DNA from: Pinguiococcus pyrenoidosus
Taxonomy: Eukaryota > Sar > Pinguiophyceae > Pinguiochrysidales > Pinguiochrysidaceae
DNA length: 49,700 nucleotides
Assembly (NCBI GenBank): GCA_019677205.1
Contig: JAAMXY010000109.1
Location: 1-49,700 of the forward strand
Direction of reading: 5' to 3'
Shown piece after piece: positions 29,188-37,793 of this stretch; position 1 is the first letter of the stretch, and each line of letters begins with the position of its first letter. A model generated the notes under the pieces. That model ran no database searches, had not been told where the DNA came from, and saw only the letters and a list, made by a program, of their open reading frames with translations. A program made the position numbers and the translations under genes.

Positions 29188-31563
29188 ATGCAGGAGGAGC
29201 TCCAGCTGCTGCGCCGGCAACGCGCCAAGCAGGAGAACTTGCACCGGAAAGCGCTTTCGGCCCTCAAGGCGCGCGATCGACAGCTCGCACAATTGCGCGC
29301 CGCCTCGAAAGCGCAGCGAGAGCGCGTAGAGGTGCTCGAAACCTTCATGAAGCAAGTCCTGCTCCAGCAGGCCGGTCCAGCGCTCCGAGGTCCGGCTGAA
29401 GCAGCCGCGGCGCAATCCAGTCCGCTCGGCTGCCATGCGTGGTGGTTGACGCTGGCAACTCTGCACAGGAAGCAGCACCCGTCCGGTTGCTCTCCGAAAA
29501 CCGACGTGGACTGCCGCGTTCGCCAGCGCCAGGCCGTGGAGATCGCGGCGCTGCGCCAGCAGCTGCTTGCGGCCCAGCTGGACGCGAGAGAGCAGCTGGA
29601 TGTGCGGCAACGAGAGCTGCAGTCCGCCCGAGAGCAGTTGCGGGCGCTGGAGAGCTGGAAGCGCACCCGTGCTTCCACCAGTCTGATTGCGCAGGAAGAG
29701 CAAGCCAAAAGCCTGCGGCTGTTCGGACGGCGGGGCAGGGCGGAGGCGGAGCTGGTAGCCGCGCGGGAGCAGGTGGTATCGCTGCGCCAAGAGCTGGCGC
29801 AGAACGCCGAGGCCTTGAAGTTGAAGGACAGCGCGCTGGCAGAGCAGCAGCGGCGCCGGAAGGACGCCGAAACACAGCTGGATGCGCTGCGGGACGACGC
29901 GGAGATCGTCAAGGTGGCGTCGTCGATCGTGGGCATACCAGGCGTCACCGCGTGGGGCGTTCTCGAGGCCTCGGCCGCCTGGGCAGCTGTGGCGTCCGCC
30001 TCTCCGCCTTTCCGGTTGGATCTGCAACCGACGGAAACGAGGCTGGTGAAAGCCGGGAATGCGAAGGCGAAGGCCATGCAGCAGGGTGGCCTCGCGTTGG
30101 CCGCGGCGGCGGATGAGGGGAACAAGATTGTCGTTGCGAACGTGGGAGTGCTTCGCGCGGAGCAGGAGCGCAAGCTTCGCGGCCTCGAAGCCGAACGCAT
30201 CGAGGATCAGCTTCAGTGGGAGCGGCGCCATGCCGAGGCGGAGCGCTACTGGCACCGAAGGATCAACGCGCTCTCCGCAGCTCTGGAACGAGCCGTGGAG
30301 CAGCAGCAGGACGCGCAAGATGAAGCCCGCGCACTGCAGGCCGAGCTCGAGATTGTCCGTCGCCGGCTTGGTTCAGTCCATACGATCCACGCCCACGAGC
30401 TGTGCAACTTTCCCTACCAGCTTGGGGACCCGAAGCACGAGGCCGACAAAAAGCACAACGACGACATGAAGAATGAGGCCGACACGAAGCACAAGGCCGA
30501 CACGAAGCACGAGGCCGACACGAAGCACGAGGACGACATGAAGCACGAATACGGCGGGAAGTACGCGGCCGACGGAGCGCTGCTCCGAGAGGATAGCGTG
30601 GGCGGTCCTGCGTTCCGGGCCGCCATGGAAGACTTGGAGGCTGAGCTTGTCACTCTTCGCAAGCAGCTGGTCGACGAGCGCACAGCCAGGCAGGTCGTCC
30701 AAGCGGAACGCGATGAACTGGAGAGATGCCTCCGAGACCGATCCACGGACTTGCGGAAAAAGGATGTAGAGCTAGGGGCACCGGTCGAGCTCCGCAGGGA
30801 GGATGCGGAGGACGACGTGGTGTGGGAGCTTCACCGTGCCCGAGCCGGCGCGGTCGCCGCAGAGCAGAAGGCTGCTGTGCTCAGCCATCAGCTGCGCGTG
30901 CTGCAGGCGAGATGTGACGCGCTGGACAAGGCGGCGGTGCGCGCGGGAGTGATCCAGAGCTCGGACACATCCTTCAAGGCGATGGCACGACTGTGCGATC
31001 GTCTACAGAACTTGATGCGCTGCACGTACCGGGAGAACGTCAGGCTCCGCAGCCTCCTGAAGCAGCCGCAGCAGCCCGCGGGAGAGGAGCAACGGGCAGA
31101 ACTTGCGGTGGATGCGCTTCGGCTGCCGAATCGATCCTCTGAGCTCCGCGAGAGCGACGAGCTCTTCCACGAGCCGAAGCTGGATCGCCAGGTACTGGAG
31201 GACGCCCTCGGCACTTCAGAAGATGCCCGCCGGCGCTTGGCGGCGTACGCAAGAGCGCTGAGGACCGAGGTGATGACCCTGCGAGACGCCCAGAGTCGAG
31301 CCAACAGGAGATGTCTGGCGGAGGCAGCCGAGAGCGACACGCAGCTGATTCACTTGCACGAGTGCGAGAAAGCCCGACGAGACGCAGCGGAACTGGAGCT
31401 GGCGGTGGCTGCGCTACGGCAGAAGAATCGACTGCTCGAAGCCCGCGCAGAGGCGCTCGAAGCGCAGCTTCGCATCGCGGAGGGTACGGCGAGAATCCCT
31501 GAGCCGTCCAGAGCGTGCAAATCAGAGCCACATCGTGGAGGTGTGCACGCCAGCTGCACGTGA
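29188..31563 (+). CDS. Long coiled-coil protein with a hexapeptide repeat
   Basis: At least 791 residues, almost entirely helical and charged with long heptad stretches (RQAVEIAALRQQLLAAQLDA, ALERAVEQQQDAQDEARALQ, AELELAVAALRQKNRLLEA). In the middle (about residues 416-457) lie seven copies of a KHEADT-like hexapeptide encoded by an 18-bp tandem repeat. A non-coiled hydrophobic patch VASSIVGIPGVTAWGVLE interrupts the coil near 245-265. No catalytic or membrane domain is seen; a structural, centrosomal or cytoskeletal role is possible but unproven. The frame is open upstream to a TGCTGCAG acceptor-like site at 29158 with coil-like sequence (ASLRCKLQG), so a 5' exon probably exists and the true start may lie upstream of ATG 29188. 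Confidence 0.75.
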   Translation: MQEELQLLRRQRAKQENLHRKALSALKARDRQLAQLRAASKAQRERVEVLETFMKQVLLQQAGPALRGPAEAAAAQSSPLGCHAWWLTLATLHRKQHPSGCSPKTDVDCRVRQRQAVEIAALRQQLLAAQLDAREQLDVRQRELQSAREQLRALESWKRTRASTSLIAQEEQAKSLRLFGRRGRAEAELVAAREQVVSLRQELAQNAEALKLKDSALAEQQRRRKDAETQLDALRDDAEIVKVASSIVGIPGVTAWGVLEASAAWAAVASASPPFRLDLQPTETRLVKAGNAKAKAMQQGGLALAAAADEGNKIVVANVGVLRAEQERKLRGLEAERIEDQLQWERRHAEAERYWHRRINALSAALERAVEQQQDAQDEARALQAELEIVRRRLGSVHTIHAHELCNFPYQLGDPKHEADKKHNDDMKNEADTKHKADTKHEADTKHEDDMKHEYGGKYAADGALLREDSVGGPAFRAAMEDLEAELVTLRKQLVDERTARQVVQAERDELERCLRDRSTDLRKKDVELGAPVELRREDAEDDVVWELHRARAGAVAAEQKAAVLSHQLRVLQARCDALDKAAVRAGVIQSSDTSFKAMARLCDRLQNLMRCTYRENVRLRSLLKQPQQPAGEEQRAELAVDALRLPNRSSELRESDELFHEPKLDRQVLEDALGTSEDARRRLAAYARALRTEVMTLRDAQSRANRRCLAEAAESDTQLIHLHECEKARRDAAELELAVAALRQKNRLLEARAEALEAQLRIAEGTARIPEPSRACKSEPHRGGVHASCT
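30433..30558. repeat. 18-bp tandem repeat inside the coiled-coil gene
   Basis: Seven units of AAGCACGAGGCCGACACG or close variants; each encodes the hexapeptide KHEADT or a relative (KHNDDM, KNEADT, KHEDDM). Differences are mainly single substitutions and the frame is kept. Confidence 0.9.
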
Positions 31564-31716
31564 CGCCAGAGAAGATGGACAATCGGCAGACACGGAACAC
31601 GCATGTTATCTGAACCAGATCGCTTGGATTTGAATGCCACCTGTACCGATTCACGCGTCATCCAATGCCTTCGCTTGTGCACGCTGTGGGACCCCGCGGC
31701 GCCGAGTAAAGCCTTG

Positions 31717-32844
31717 TCATTTTAGAATCTTCCACGCGATCTCTTTCCCGGCACGCAGTGGCACGACGACGCCATTCTCGCCGAAAGCGTAGGAGGACGG
31801 CACCACCCACGACTCCCTCACTAGTTTCTTGCCGTCGCCCTGATTTCGCGGCAGCTTGTAGAAGTCGGCTCCGTTGCCACAGAGGAAGCCTTCCAGCTTA
31901 TCCAAGGCTCCCGAAGCATCGAAGACTTCGGCGTACATCTCTATGGCTGCGTGGGCGCTAAAGATCCCCGCGCAGCCGCATTCGCACTCCTTGCGTCCAA
32001 CCTCGTGCGGTGCGGAGTCCGTCCCGGCGAAGTACTTGGCGTCGCCGGACGTCGCCGCCTGCACCAGCGCGCGCCGATGTCGCTCGTGCTTGAGCACGGG
32101 GAGGCAGTACATGTGCGGTCGGATCCCGCCGACGAAGAGCGCATTGCGATTGTACAGCAGGTGCTGCACAGTGATGGTGCCGGCCACATTGGGCCCCGCC
32201 TCGGCAACGAAGTTCACCGCTTCTTCCGTGGTCATGTGCTCCATGACCACCCTGAGCTGCGGGTGTCGCTTCACGAGCGGCGCCAGCACTTCTTGCAAGA
32301 AGATGGCCTCTCTCTCGAAGATGTCCGTCTCGGAGTGGGTGACCTCTCCGTGCACGCACAGCACCAAGCCGTGCTCCTCCATGGCGCTCAGCACCGGGTC
32401 CAGCTTCACCACGTCGGTCACTCCCGAGGCGGAGTTGGTGGTCGCACCCGCAGGATACAGCTTACAAGCCACGATGGCGCCGGTCTCCTTCGCCGCTCGG
32501 ATGTCCTCCGGACTGGTGTTATCCGTGAGATACAGGGTCATCAGCGGCTCGAAGTCGGTGTCGTCGGGCAGACAGCTCAGAATCCGCCGTCGGTACGCCA
32601 TCGCGTCCTCGGTGCTCACCACTGGCGGCTTGAGATTGGGCATCACCAGGCATCTGCGGAACTGGGCGGCCGCATGGCGCACGGTATCCGCCAAGACGTC
32701 GCCGTCCCTTAAGTGATGGTGAAAGTCGTCCACGGGCGGCAGCTGGATCTCCTGGACACTGCTGGTCACGGTCGCCACTCGCTTCGCCGGTCTCTGTGTC
32801 TGGGCCGTACCGCGCGCGAGAGAGGCAGAGGCGCGTTTCAGCAT
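31717..32844 (-). CDS. PYR4/pyrC: Dihydroorotase, PyrC type, with N-terminal targeting sequence
   Basis: A 375-residue single-exon protein that cyclises carbamoyl-aspartate to dihydroorotate in de novo pyrimidine synthesis. It is the stand-alone class II form (bacterial PyrC, plant PYR4, yeast Ura4), not the CAD fusion. Zinc ligands and active site are intact: HHHLRDG, the carbamylated Lys in ACKLYPAGATTNS, CVHGEVTH, MEHMTT, and GTDSAPH with the following RKECECGCAG block. The N-terminal 31 residues (MLKRASASLARGTAQTQ and on) are basic, rich in Ala/Ser/Thr and free of acidic residues, as in a mitochondrial or plastid presequence. The codon at 32868 is GTG, so ATG 32844 is the start. The gene converges with the coiled-coil gene only 153 bp away. 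Confidence 0.95.
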   Translation of the reverse strand: MLKRASASLARGTAQTQRPAKRVATVTSSVQEIQLPPVDDFHHHLRDGDVLADTVRHAAAQFRRCLVMPNLKPPVVSTEDAMAYRRRILSCLPDDTDFEPLMTLYLTDNTSPEDIRAAKETGAIVACKLYPAGATTNSASGVTDVVKLDPVLSAMEEHGLVLCVHGEVTHSETDIFEREAIFLQEVLAPLVKRHPQLRVVMEHMTTEEAVNFVAEAGPNVAGTITVQHLLYNRNALFVGGIRPHMYCLPVLKHERHRRALVQAATSGDAKYFAGTDSAPHEVGRKECECGCAGIFSAHAAIEMYAEVFDASGALDKLEGFLCGNGADFYKLPRNQGDGKKLVRESWVVPSSYAFGENGVVVPLRAGKEIAWKILK

Positions 32845-32911
32845 CTTCTGCACCGCGACAAACTTCACCGAACTTCGAACAGCAACATGAAAACCGGGGC
32901 GAAGTTGAATT

Positions 32912-32966
32912 GGCGGGAAAGGTCCAGTCTCTCAGCCTCCGTGGCCAATGCGAAGCAATTTATATA
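32912..32966 (-). promoter_or_regulatory. Dihydroorotase promoter: TATA box and E2F-type site
   Basis: On the minus strand TATATAAA lies at 32966-32959, 115 bp upstream of the dihydroorotase ATG, and TTTCCCGCCAA (32920-32910) lies between it and the gene. An ATTGG (inverse CCAAT at 32945-32949) lies between the two. TTTCCCGCC is the E2F/DP consensus that drives nucleotide-synthesis genes in S phase in plants and animals. Position and target gene make this a credible site, but binding is not shown. Confidence 0.6.
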
Positions 32967-33266
32967 CCATTGACCACCCTACCCACTTGTACACGACCAT
33001 ACTAGCGTGGATCTGACGCGTCCCATCCCGAACCGCGATATCCAAGCACGCTTAGGCCCGGCCAGTACTGCGGTGGGGGACCACGTGGGAAGCCCGGGTG
33101 TTGTGTAAATCTTTTTTTTTGCACAGCCCCAAGTTCTTATTGTGAGCGTTGGAGGAGTCATGAGAAGAGCGGAGGGAGCCTTGTAAAAAAAAATCGAAGA
33201 CTTGATTAACAACATCAATGCTTGGAGCAACGCTTCTGATCAGCGGCTGGCCTTCATCTCGGCATC
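32967..33266. other. Spacer between dihydroorotase and sugar transporter genes
   Basis: Two minus-strand genes flank it. Contains poly-T (about 33112-33120) and poly-A (about 33185-33193) runs and no coding sequence. Confidence 0.45.
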
Positions 33267-35055
33267 TCACGGTCCAAAGCCTTGATGCTTCTGCTCATCA
33301 ATGACCTCGACATTCTCTGCAACTTCCACGATGATCTTGTCCGAGCCCTTCCCCGGACTCGCCGGCTCGCCATGAAGGGCACTCGTCGTCTCGGACGGCC
33401 AGGACTGCATACTTTCTACAAGCGGAACATGAAGCGTCTTCCACAAAGAGGGCTGCAACCCAAACGAAGAACGACGGAAACACAAAGGAGACACGCCACA
33501 TTTACATGACTTGATTAGCGATTTGTACTGGGAAGCAGAAGAAGAAGAAGAAGAAGAAGAAGAAGAAGAAGAAGAAGAAGAAGAAGAAGATTAAGAAGAA
33601 GAAGCAGCATGTGGCGTGTCGACGTACCCTTCCGTGCTCCTGAATCCTCACGGCGGTGCGCTGAAAGACCACGGTCATTTCCTCTAATGTCTTCCCCATC
33701 GTCTCCGGGAAGTATCGGTACAGGTAGTAGCAGGAGAAGAGCGTGAAGCCCGCGTACAACAAGAAGAACCCCGTCACCCCGATTTCATTGTTGAGCGTGA
33801 TCACCGTGTTGGCCACGAGCGCGGCCGTCGCGCGGTTCGCGAAGGTGGCCAGGGACATCGCCTTCGCGCGCAAGTGCAGTGGAAAGACTTCCGCAACCCC
33901 GAGCCAGCAGATGGGCCCCACCCCAATGCTGAAGGCGCCCACAAAGGCACAGATGAGGAATATGGTGAGGCCCGAGAGGTTGTGCTCCGGAAAGCTGAAG
34001 GCCAGCAGCGTCAGGAAGAGCGCCATCAGCAGCGTGGAGCGCATGAGCAGCGGCCTTCGGCCGGTGTCGTCCACGTAGTAGGCTCCGACGCCGATGAAGG
34101 ACAGTTTGCACATGCCGATGAGCACCATGAAGGCGAAGAGCTGCCCTCGGTCATCGAAGCCCGCGTCCTCGAGGATGCGCGGCGAGTAGTAGATGAAGGC
34201 CTCGGATCCATTGAGCTGCTGCATGATGCCGAGCCCCACTCCCGCGAGCAGCATGAGCTTGACGGCGGGAGACGGCCTCAGGATCGGCTTCCACCCCTCC
34301 TTGGCGCCCTCCTGCTCCTTCTCCAGCACCGCCTCGATCTCCCCGATGACCGCGTCCATGTCCACGCCGGGCGGATACGTCTTGGACAGGATCTGCTTGG
34401 CCTCTTCGGTGCGCTTCTGCGCCACCAGCCATCTGGGCGACTCGGGCATCTTGAAGACGACGAGCACGGCCAGGACCATGGGCATCAGGATGCCGATGCC
34501 AATGATGATCCGCCAGCTGATGTTCTCGGGCAGCGAGTAGAAGGCCAGGTTGGCCAGGAAGCCCAGCACGATGCCGAAGTTGATGGAAATCTCCGACATG
34601 CTCACCAGATGGCCCCGGTGCCACGGCGGGCTGATCTCGCTGATATACAGCGGGTCGATGGCCAGGCCGAGGCCGATCCCCAGCCCCGTAATGACCCGCC
34701 CCACCATGATCGCCGCGAAGTCCACGCTGGCGGTCACCAGCAGCAGCCCCGTGATGAACACGACGCACGAGAAGAGGAAGGTCTTCCGTCGGCCATAGTG
34801 ATCGCACAAGGGAGGCGCAAGCAGAGCGCCAAAGATGCTCATGATCGACGCGGCGCCGATGAAAATCTGCTGCTCCTCGTCGCTGAGGCCCAAATCATCC
34901 TCGATGATCACGGCTGCGCCGCCGATGCTGCCGGTGTCGTAGCCCAGGTTCAGCGAGTTGAGACACGCGATGCCCGCGAGGACATAAGTGTAGCGATTGG
35001 GCCACTCTCGCTCGCGTGGCTCCGGCAGGAACAGCGGAGCTCGACTCGAATCCAT
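33267..35055 (-). CDS. MFS sugar transporter (sugar porter family)
   Basis: Predicted 537 residues from two exons (35055-33628 and 33452-33267). Twelve membrane segments and the family signatures are clear: GGAAVIIEDDLGLSD after helix 1, GRRKTF, VGRVITGLGIGLG, PESPRWLVAQK, QQLNGSEAFIYYSPRI, DDTGRRPLLM and PETMGKTLEEM. It probably imports a hexose or polyol with protons across the plasma or another membrane; the substrate cannot be told. After helix 12 the frame runs into a TTC repeat that would encode poly-Phe. A GTACGT donor at 33627 and TTGGGTTGCAG acceptor remove 175 nt, including the repeat, and lead in phase to a polar tail ending EVIDEQKHQGFGP. The frame is open upstream to 35193, but that part holds E2F-type motifs, so I took ATG 35055. 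Confidence 0.85.
33537..33604. repeat. (GAA)n microsatellite within a transporter intron
   Basis: About 20 GAA triplets with one GATTAA interruption near the right end. On the gene strand it is (TTC)n and lies inside the predicted 175-nt intron (33453-33627). Confidence 0.9.
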
Positions 35056-35147
35056 TCGCGCCGCCGATTTCCCCCCGGGAGTGCGGCTCTCCTCGCCAGC
35101 CACGTGCTCGGATTCTTCTCCCGGAGCTTCCAGCTTGAATAGGGTAC

Positions 35148-35205
35148 GGCGGGAAAAGCGCAGTCGAAACAAGCGAAGAGATGTGCGGCTCAAAAATGGC
35201 GGGAA
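35148..35205 (-). promoter_or_regulatory. Two E2F-type sites upstream of the sugar transporter
   Basis: GGCGGGAAA at 35148-35156 and GGCGGGAA at 35198-35205 (TTTCCCGCC and TTCCCGCC on the gene strand), 93-150 bp upstream of the chosen ATG. Their presence is one reason to treat 35056-35193 as leader rather than protein. Confidence 0.45.
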
Positions 35206-35703
35206 CTTTTCATCAACCGAAGCCGACCCACGTTTTCCCGGCCCTGTTTGGTTAATGTAAAGGAAAATGATGGGAAAAGCTGTGACGGGACCAGTTACAT
35301 CAGCCGAAGGGTGACATGATCCAATGATATCCTCTCAAGAGCAGATTGTCCCAAATTTTAAAACTAGGTTATCGTTTCTGGGAAGGCTCATTCGCCAGTC
35401 CAGCCATTCTTCAGCAGCTGTGTCCGCAAGTGTCGCAAATACTATGACTATTTCCAAAGGCCGTCGGAGTTTCAAAAAGGAGGGTTATCCGGCCATAAAT
35501 ACATAGTAGCTAGCGGCCGTGCTCGCGTCTCTGGCGCTCCGCAAAGAATTCGTCACTTTTCTCCGCATTTTCGCGCCACTTTCGGTGCCAACGCGTTTGA
35601 AACCTCTCAGATTCGCGGCGCATCATCGCTGTAGTTTAGACAGTGGGTGATGACGCCTTTCGATGCCAATTTAAATTGAGTCGCGCGCGGCGTCAGCTGC
35701 AGA
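35206..35703. other. Divergent spacer between transporter and phosphatase genes
   Basis: About 500 bp, moderately AT-rich, with no gene. TTTCGCGCC at 35569-35577 is a third E2F-like element, about 130 bp upstream of the phosphatase ATG. Confidence 0.45.
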
Positions 35704-37301
35704 ATGGCGACCCGGCGCGCTTGGGCGCCGTTTTTTCGCGCGCAAGAGCTTCGGAAGCGCACTGGCAAGCTCGCCTTGGCCGGCGCTAGCCTCGTAGTCG
35801 CCTCTGGGGCAGTCGCGTACTCCTTAGGCTACCGAAATGCCAATCTTCAGTCCCCGACTGCGCCCCCGGACACCTTGGTAAGCGTCCGCGACGGAAGTGG
35901 ACAGGTCCCGAAACGCGCGTTTTCTCCTCAAAGCTCCGTCAGTTTACGCGGGACCCTTTTCTGAACATGTCTCTGAACATGTCTATGAACGTGTTTCTAC
36001 TTGTCTGTGAATAGGGATATGATGCGGAGAAGTTGACCCAGGCGGGCTGGAAAGGCCGCGTGGGCATTCGGCAGTACATGGCCAACAGTCCCATCGAGGA
36101 CCGGGGGATCTGCAGCGGCACCCAAGACGGGCAGTTGGTCGTCGGCGTGCTGGATGGCCATGGGGGCTGGCAGGTAGCAGAGTTTGTGCAGGAGAACATC
36201 CTGAAGCGGCTGGAGCAAGGCTTGCTGGAGTCGCCGGCAACGTCGCTGTCCCAGCTGGTCAGCTCCGTCTTTCAGGCGCTGGACGAGGAGATCGCGCGGC
36301 GAGTCCGCTCAGCCTTCCTCATGGGCTTCGGGCAGGTGGCCAAGGTGGGCGCCTGCACGCTGCTGTGCTTCGTGGCCGAGCACCGTATCGTGGTGGCGAA
36401 CGCCGGCGACTGCCGCGTGGTCCTGGGCAGGAAGGCCAGCGGGGCGCATCCGTCGCTGCTCGAGGAGGAGCCGGCCGACTCCGCCGCACACGCGGAGGCA
36501 AAGGCGGTCGGGCCGCTGGGCAAGTCGAAGCACGCGTTTAGCTGTGCCGAGGACCTGCGCCAGGAAATGAAGATGACCGCCTTGGAGGAACGCCGGATGC
36601 CGTGGATGAATGCGCTGCGGCGCTGCGGAGCAACCCAGAACGAAGACGTAGATACAGCTCCAGCAGTCGTCGCGTGGGACCTCAGCAACGATCACAATGC
36701 TCGCGTGCCCTTCGAACAGCTGAAACTGCTTCGAGAGCATCCGCTGGAGGCCGACATCATCCGCTGCAAGAGGGCCGACGCCTGCTACGTCAAGGGACGG
36801 CTGCAGCCGACGCGCAGCATTGGAGACCTGTACCTCAAGATGCCCGAGTTCAACGGGAAGCCCTATGCCTGGGTCTGGGGCACCCAGTACGACAACACCC
36901 GAGGCAGGCACGTGAAAGGGGGCGTTGGGTGGGGCGGGAACGCGCCGGCGCCTCCGCCGGAAGGCACCGCGCCGTACATCACCGCCGAGCCGGAGATCAT
37001 TCGTGTGGATAGGAGTGCGGATGACGTCGTCCTCGTGGCGGGCACCGACGGACTCTGGGACTATCTTGAGAGTCAGGAGGCCGTGGATATCGCGACGGCG
37101 GCCCTGGAGCGGTCGAATAGCGTTGGCGTCGCCGCCGACGAACTCCGCGAAGAGGTGCTCCGGCGCACCGCCAGGAAGCACGGGCTGGTCTTGGCTGACA
37201 TCAAGCAGCTGTCTCCTGGGAAGGACCGCCGGTCCAAGCACGATGACGTGACAGTCATCGTCGTGGACCTGCGAAAGGCGGAAGAAGCAAGCTGCAACTA
37301 G
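35704..37301 (+). CDS. PDP1: Mitochondrial pyruvate dehydrogenase phosphatase-like PP2C
   Basis: Predicted 486 residues from two exons (35704-35877 and 36015-37301) around a 137-nt intron with donor GTAAGC and acceptor GTGAATAG. The PP2C metal-dependent phosphatase core is complete: SPIEDRG, GVLDGHGG, VANAGDCRVVLG, LSNDHNAR, TRSIGDLYLK, ITAEPEI, GTDGLWD and DDVTVIV. SNDHNA followed by ..LREHP and the ITAEPE block match PDP1, which dephosphorylates and activates the pyruvate dehydrogenase complex, better than general PP2Cs. The N-terminus (MATRRAWAPFFRAQELRKR then ALAGASLVVASGAVAYSLG) is an amphipathic basic presequence followed by a possible membrane anchor, fitting a mitochondrial location. 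Length is near animal PDP1 (about 530). Confidence 0.85.
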
Positions 37302-37793
37302 TTGAAGGCACGATCGCATCGTGGCCACGTGCAAAAACCAAAATTCAGACGGTGCCGAATATGCCACAAAGAGCGTTTGTCCTGCTGCTGATGGCATAGT
37401 GTGAGGACGTGTCGGTAAATTCTAGCGTGACACCCGGAGGACAAGCAGGCAGAGTACGGTGTAGAGCTGTAAATATGTCTCGCGAACGGCGGAGCGTGAC
37501 GCAATAGCGATGCTAATGAGGGTATTCCTTTTCTCCATCTCTCGTTGTGTGTCTTTTGGGCGCTGAAGCATCTCACGCGTCGCAAGCGTCTGAAGCTTCT
37601 TCACACGTCTTCACACGTCTTCGCACGTCTTCACACGTCTCGACACGTCTTTACACGTCTTCACATGGTCTTCACACGTCTTCACAAGTCTTCACACGTC
37701 TTCACACGTCTTCACACGTCTTCAAGTCTTCCTGCTGCGATATGACATGCACGAAGCAGGAAGCACCATCTACTATGCATTGAGCAGCAAGCA
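37302..37793. other. Spacer between PDP1 and the adenylation-ankyrin gene
   Basis: Convergent 3' flanks of two genes, containing the 10-bp tandem array at 37597-37729. No gene seen. Confidence 0.5.
37597..37729. repeat. 10-bp tandem array, unit TCACACGTCT
   Basis: About 13 head-to-tail copies of TCACACGTCT with single-base variants (TCGCACGTCT, CGACACGTCT, TTACACGTCT). One inserted base near 37668 shifts the register by one, after which the period continues as TTCACACGTC. The period is not a multiple of 3 and there is no surrounding gene, so it is not coding. Each unit carries an ACGT core. Confidence 0.9.

Noticed and set aside
33100-33200. Poly-T and poly-A runs as a possible RNA polymerase III gene or retroposon end
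   Set aside because: No A/B box, tRNA or snRNA sequence precedes the T run, and no target-site duplication flanks the A run.
35056-35193. N-terminal extension of the sugar transporter from an upstream in-frame ATG at 35193
   Set aside because: The added 46 residues are Arg-rich and not transporter-like, and the DNA holds two E2F-type motifs, so it is more likely leader sequence. The extension cannot be fully excluded.
37597-37729. Possible CRISPR-like or centromere-like array
   Set aside because: The 10-bp units are directly adjacent with no spacers and the host is a eukaryote; it is a simple minisatellite.
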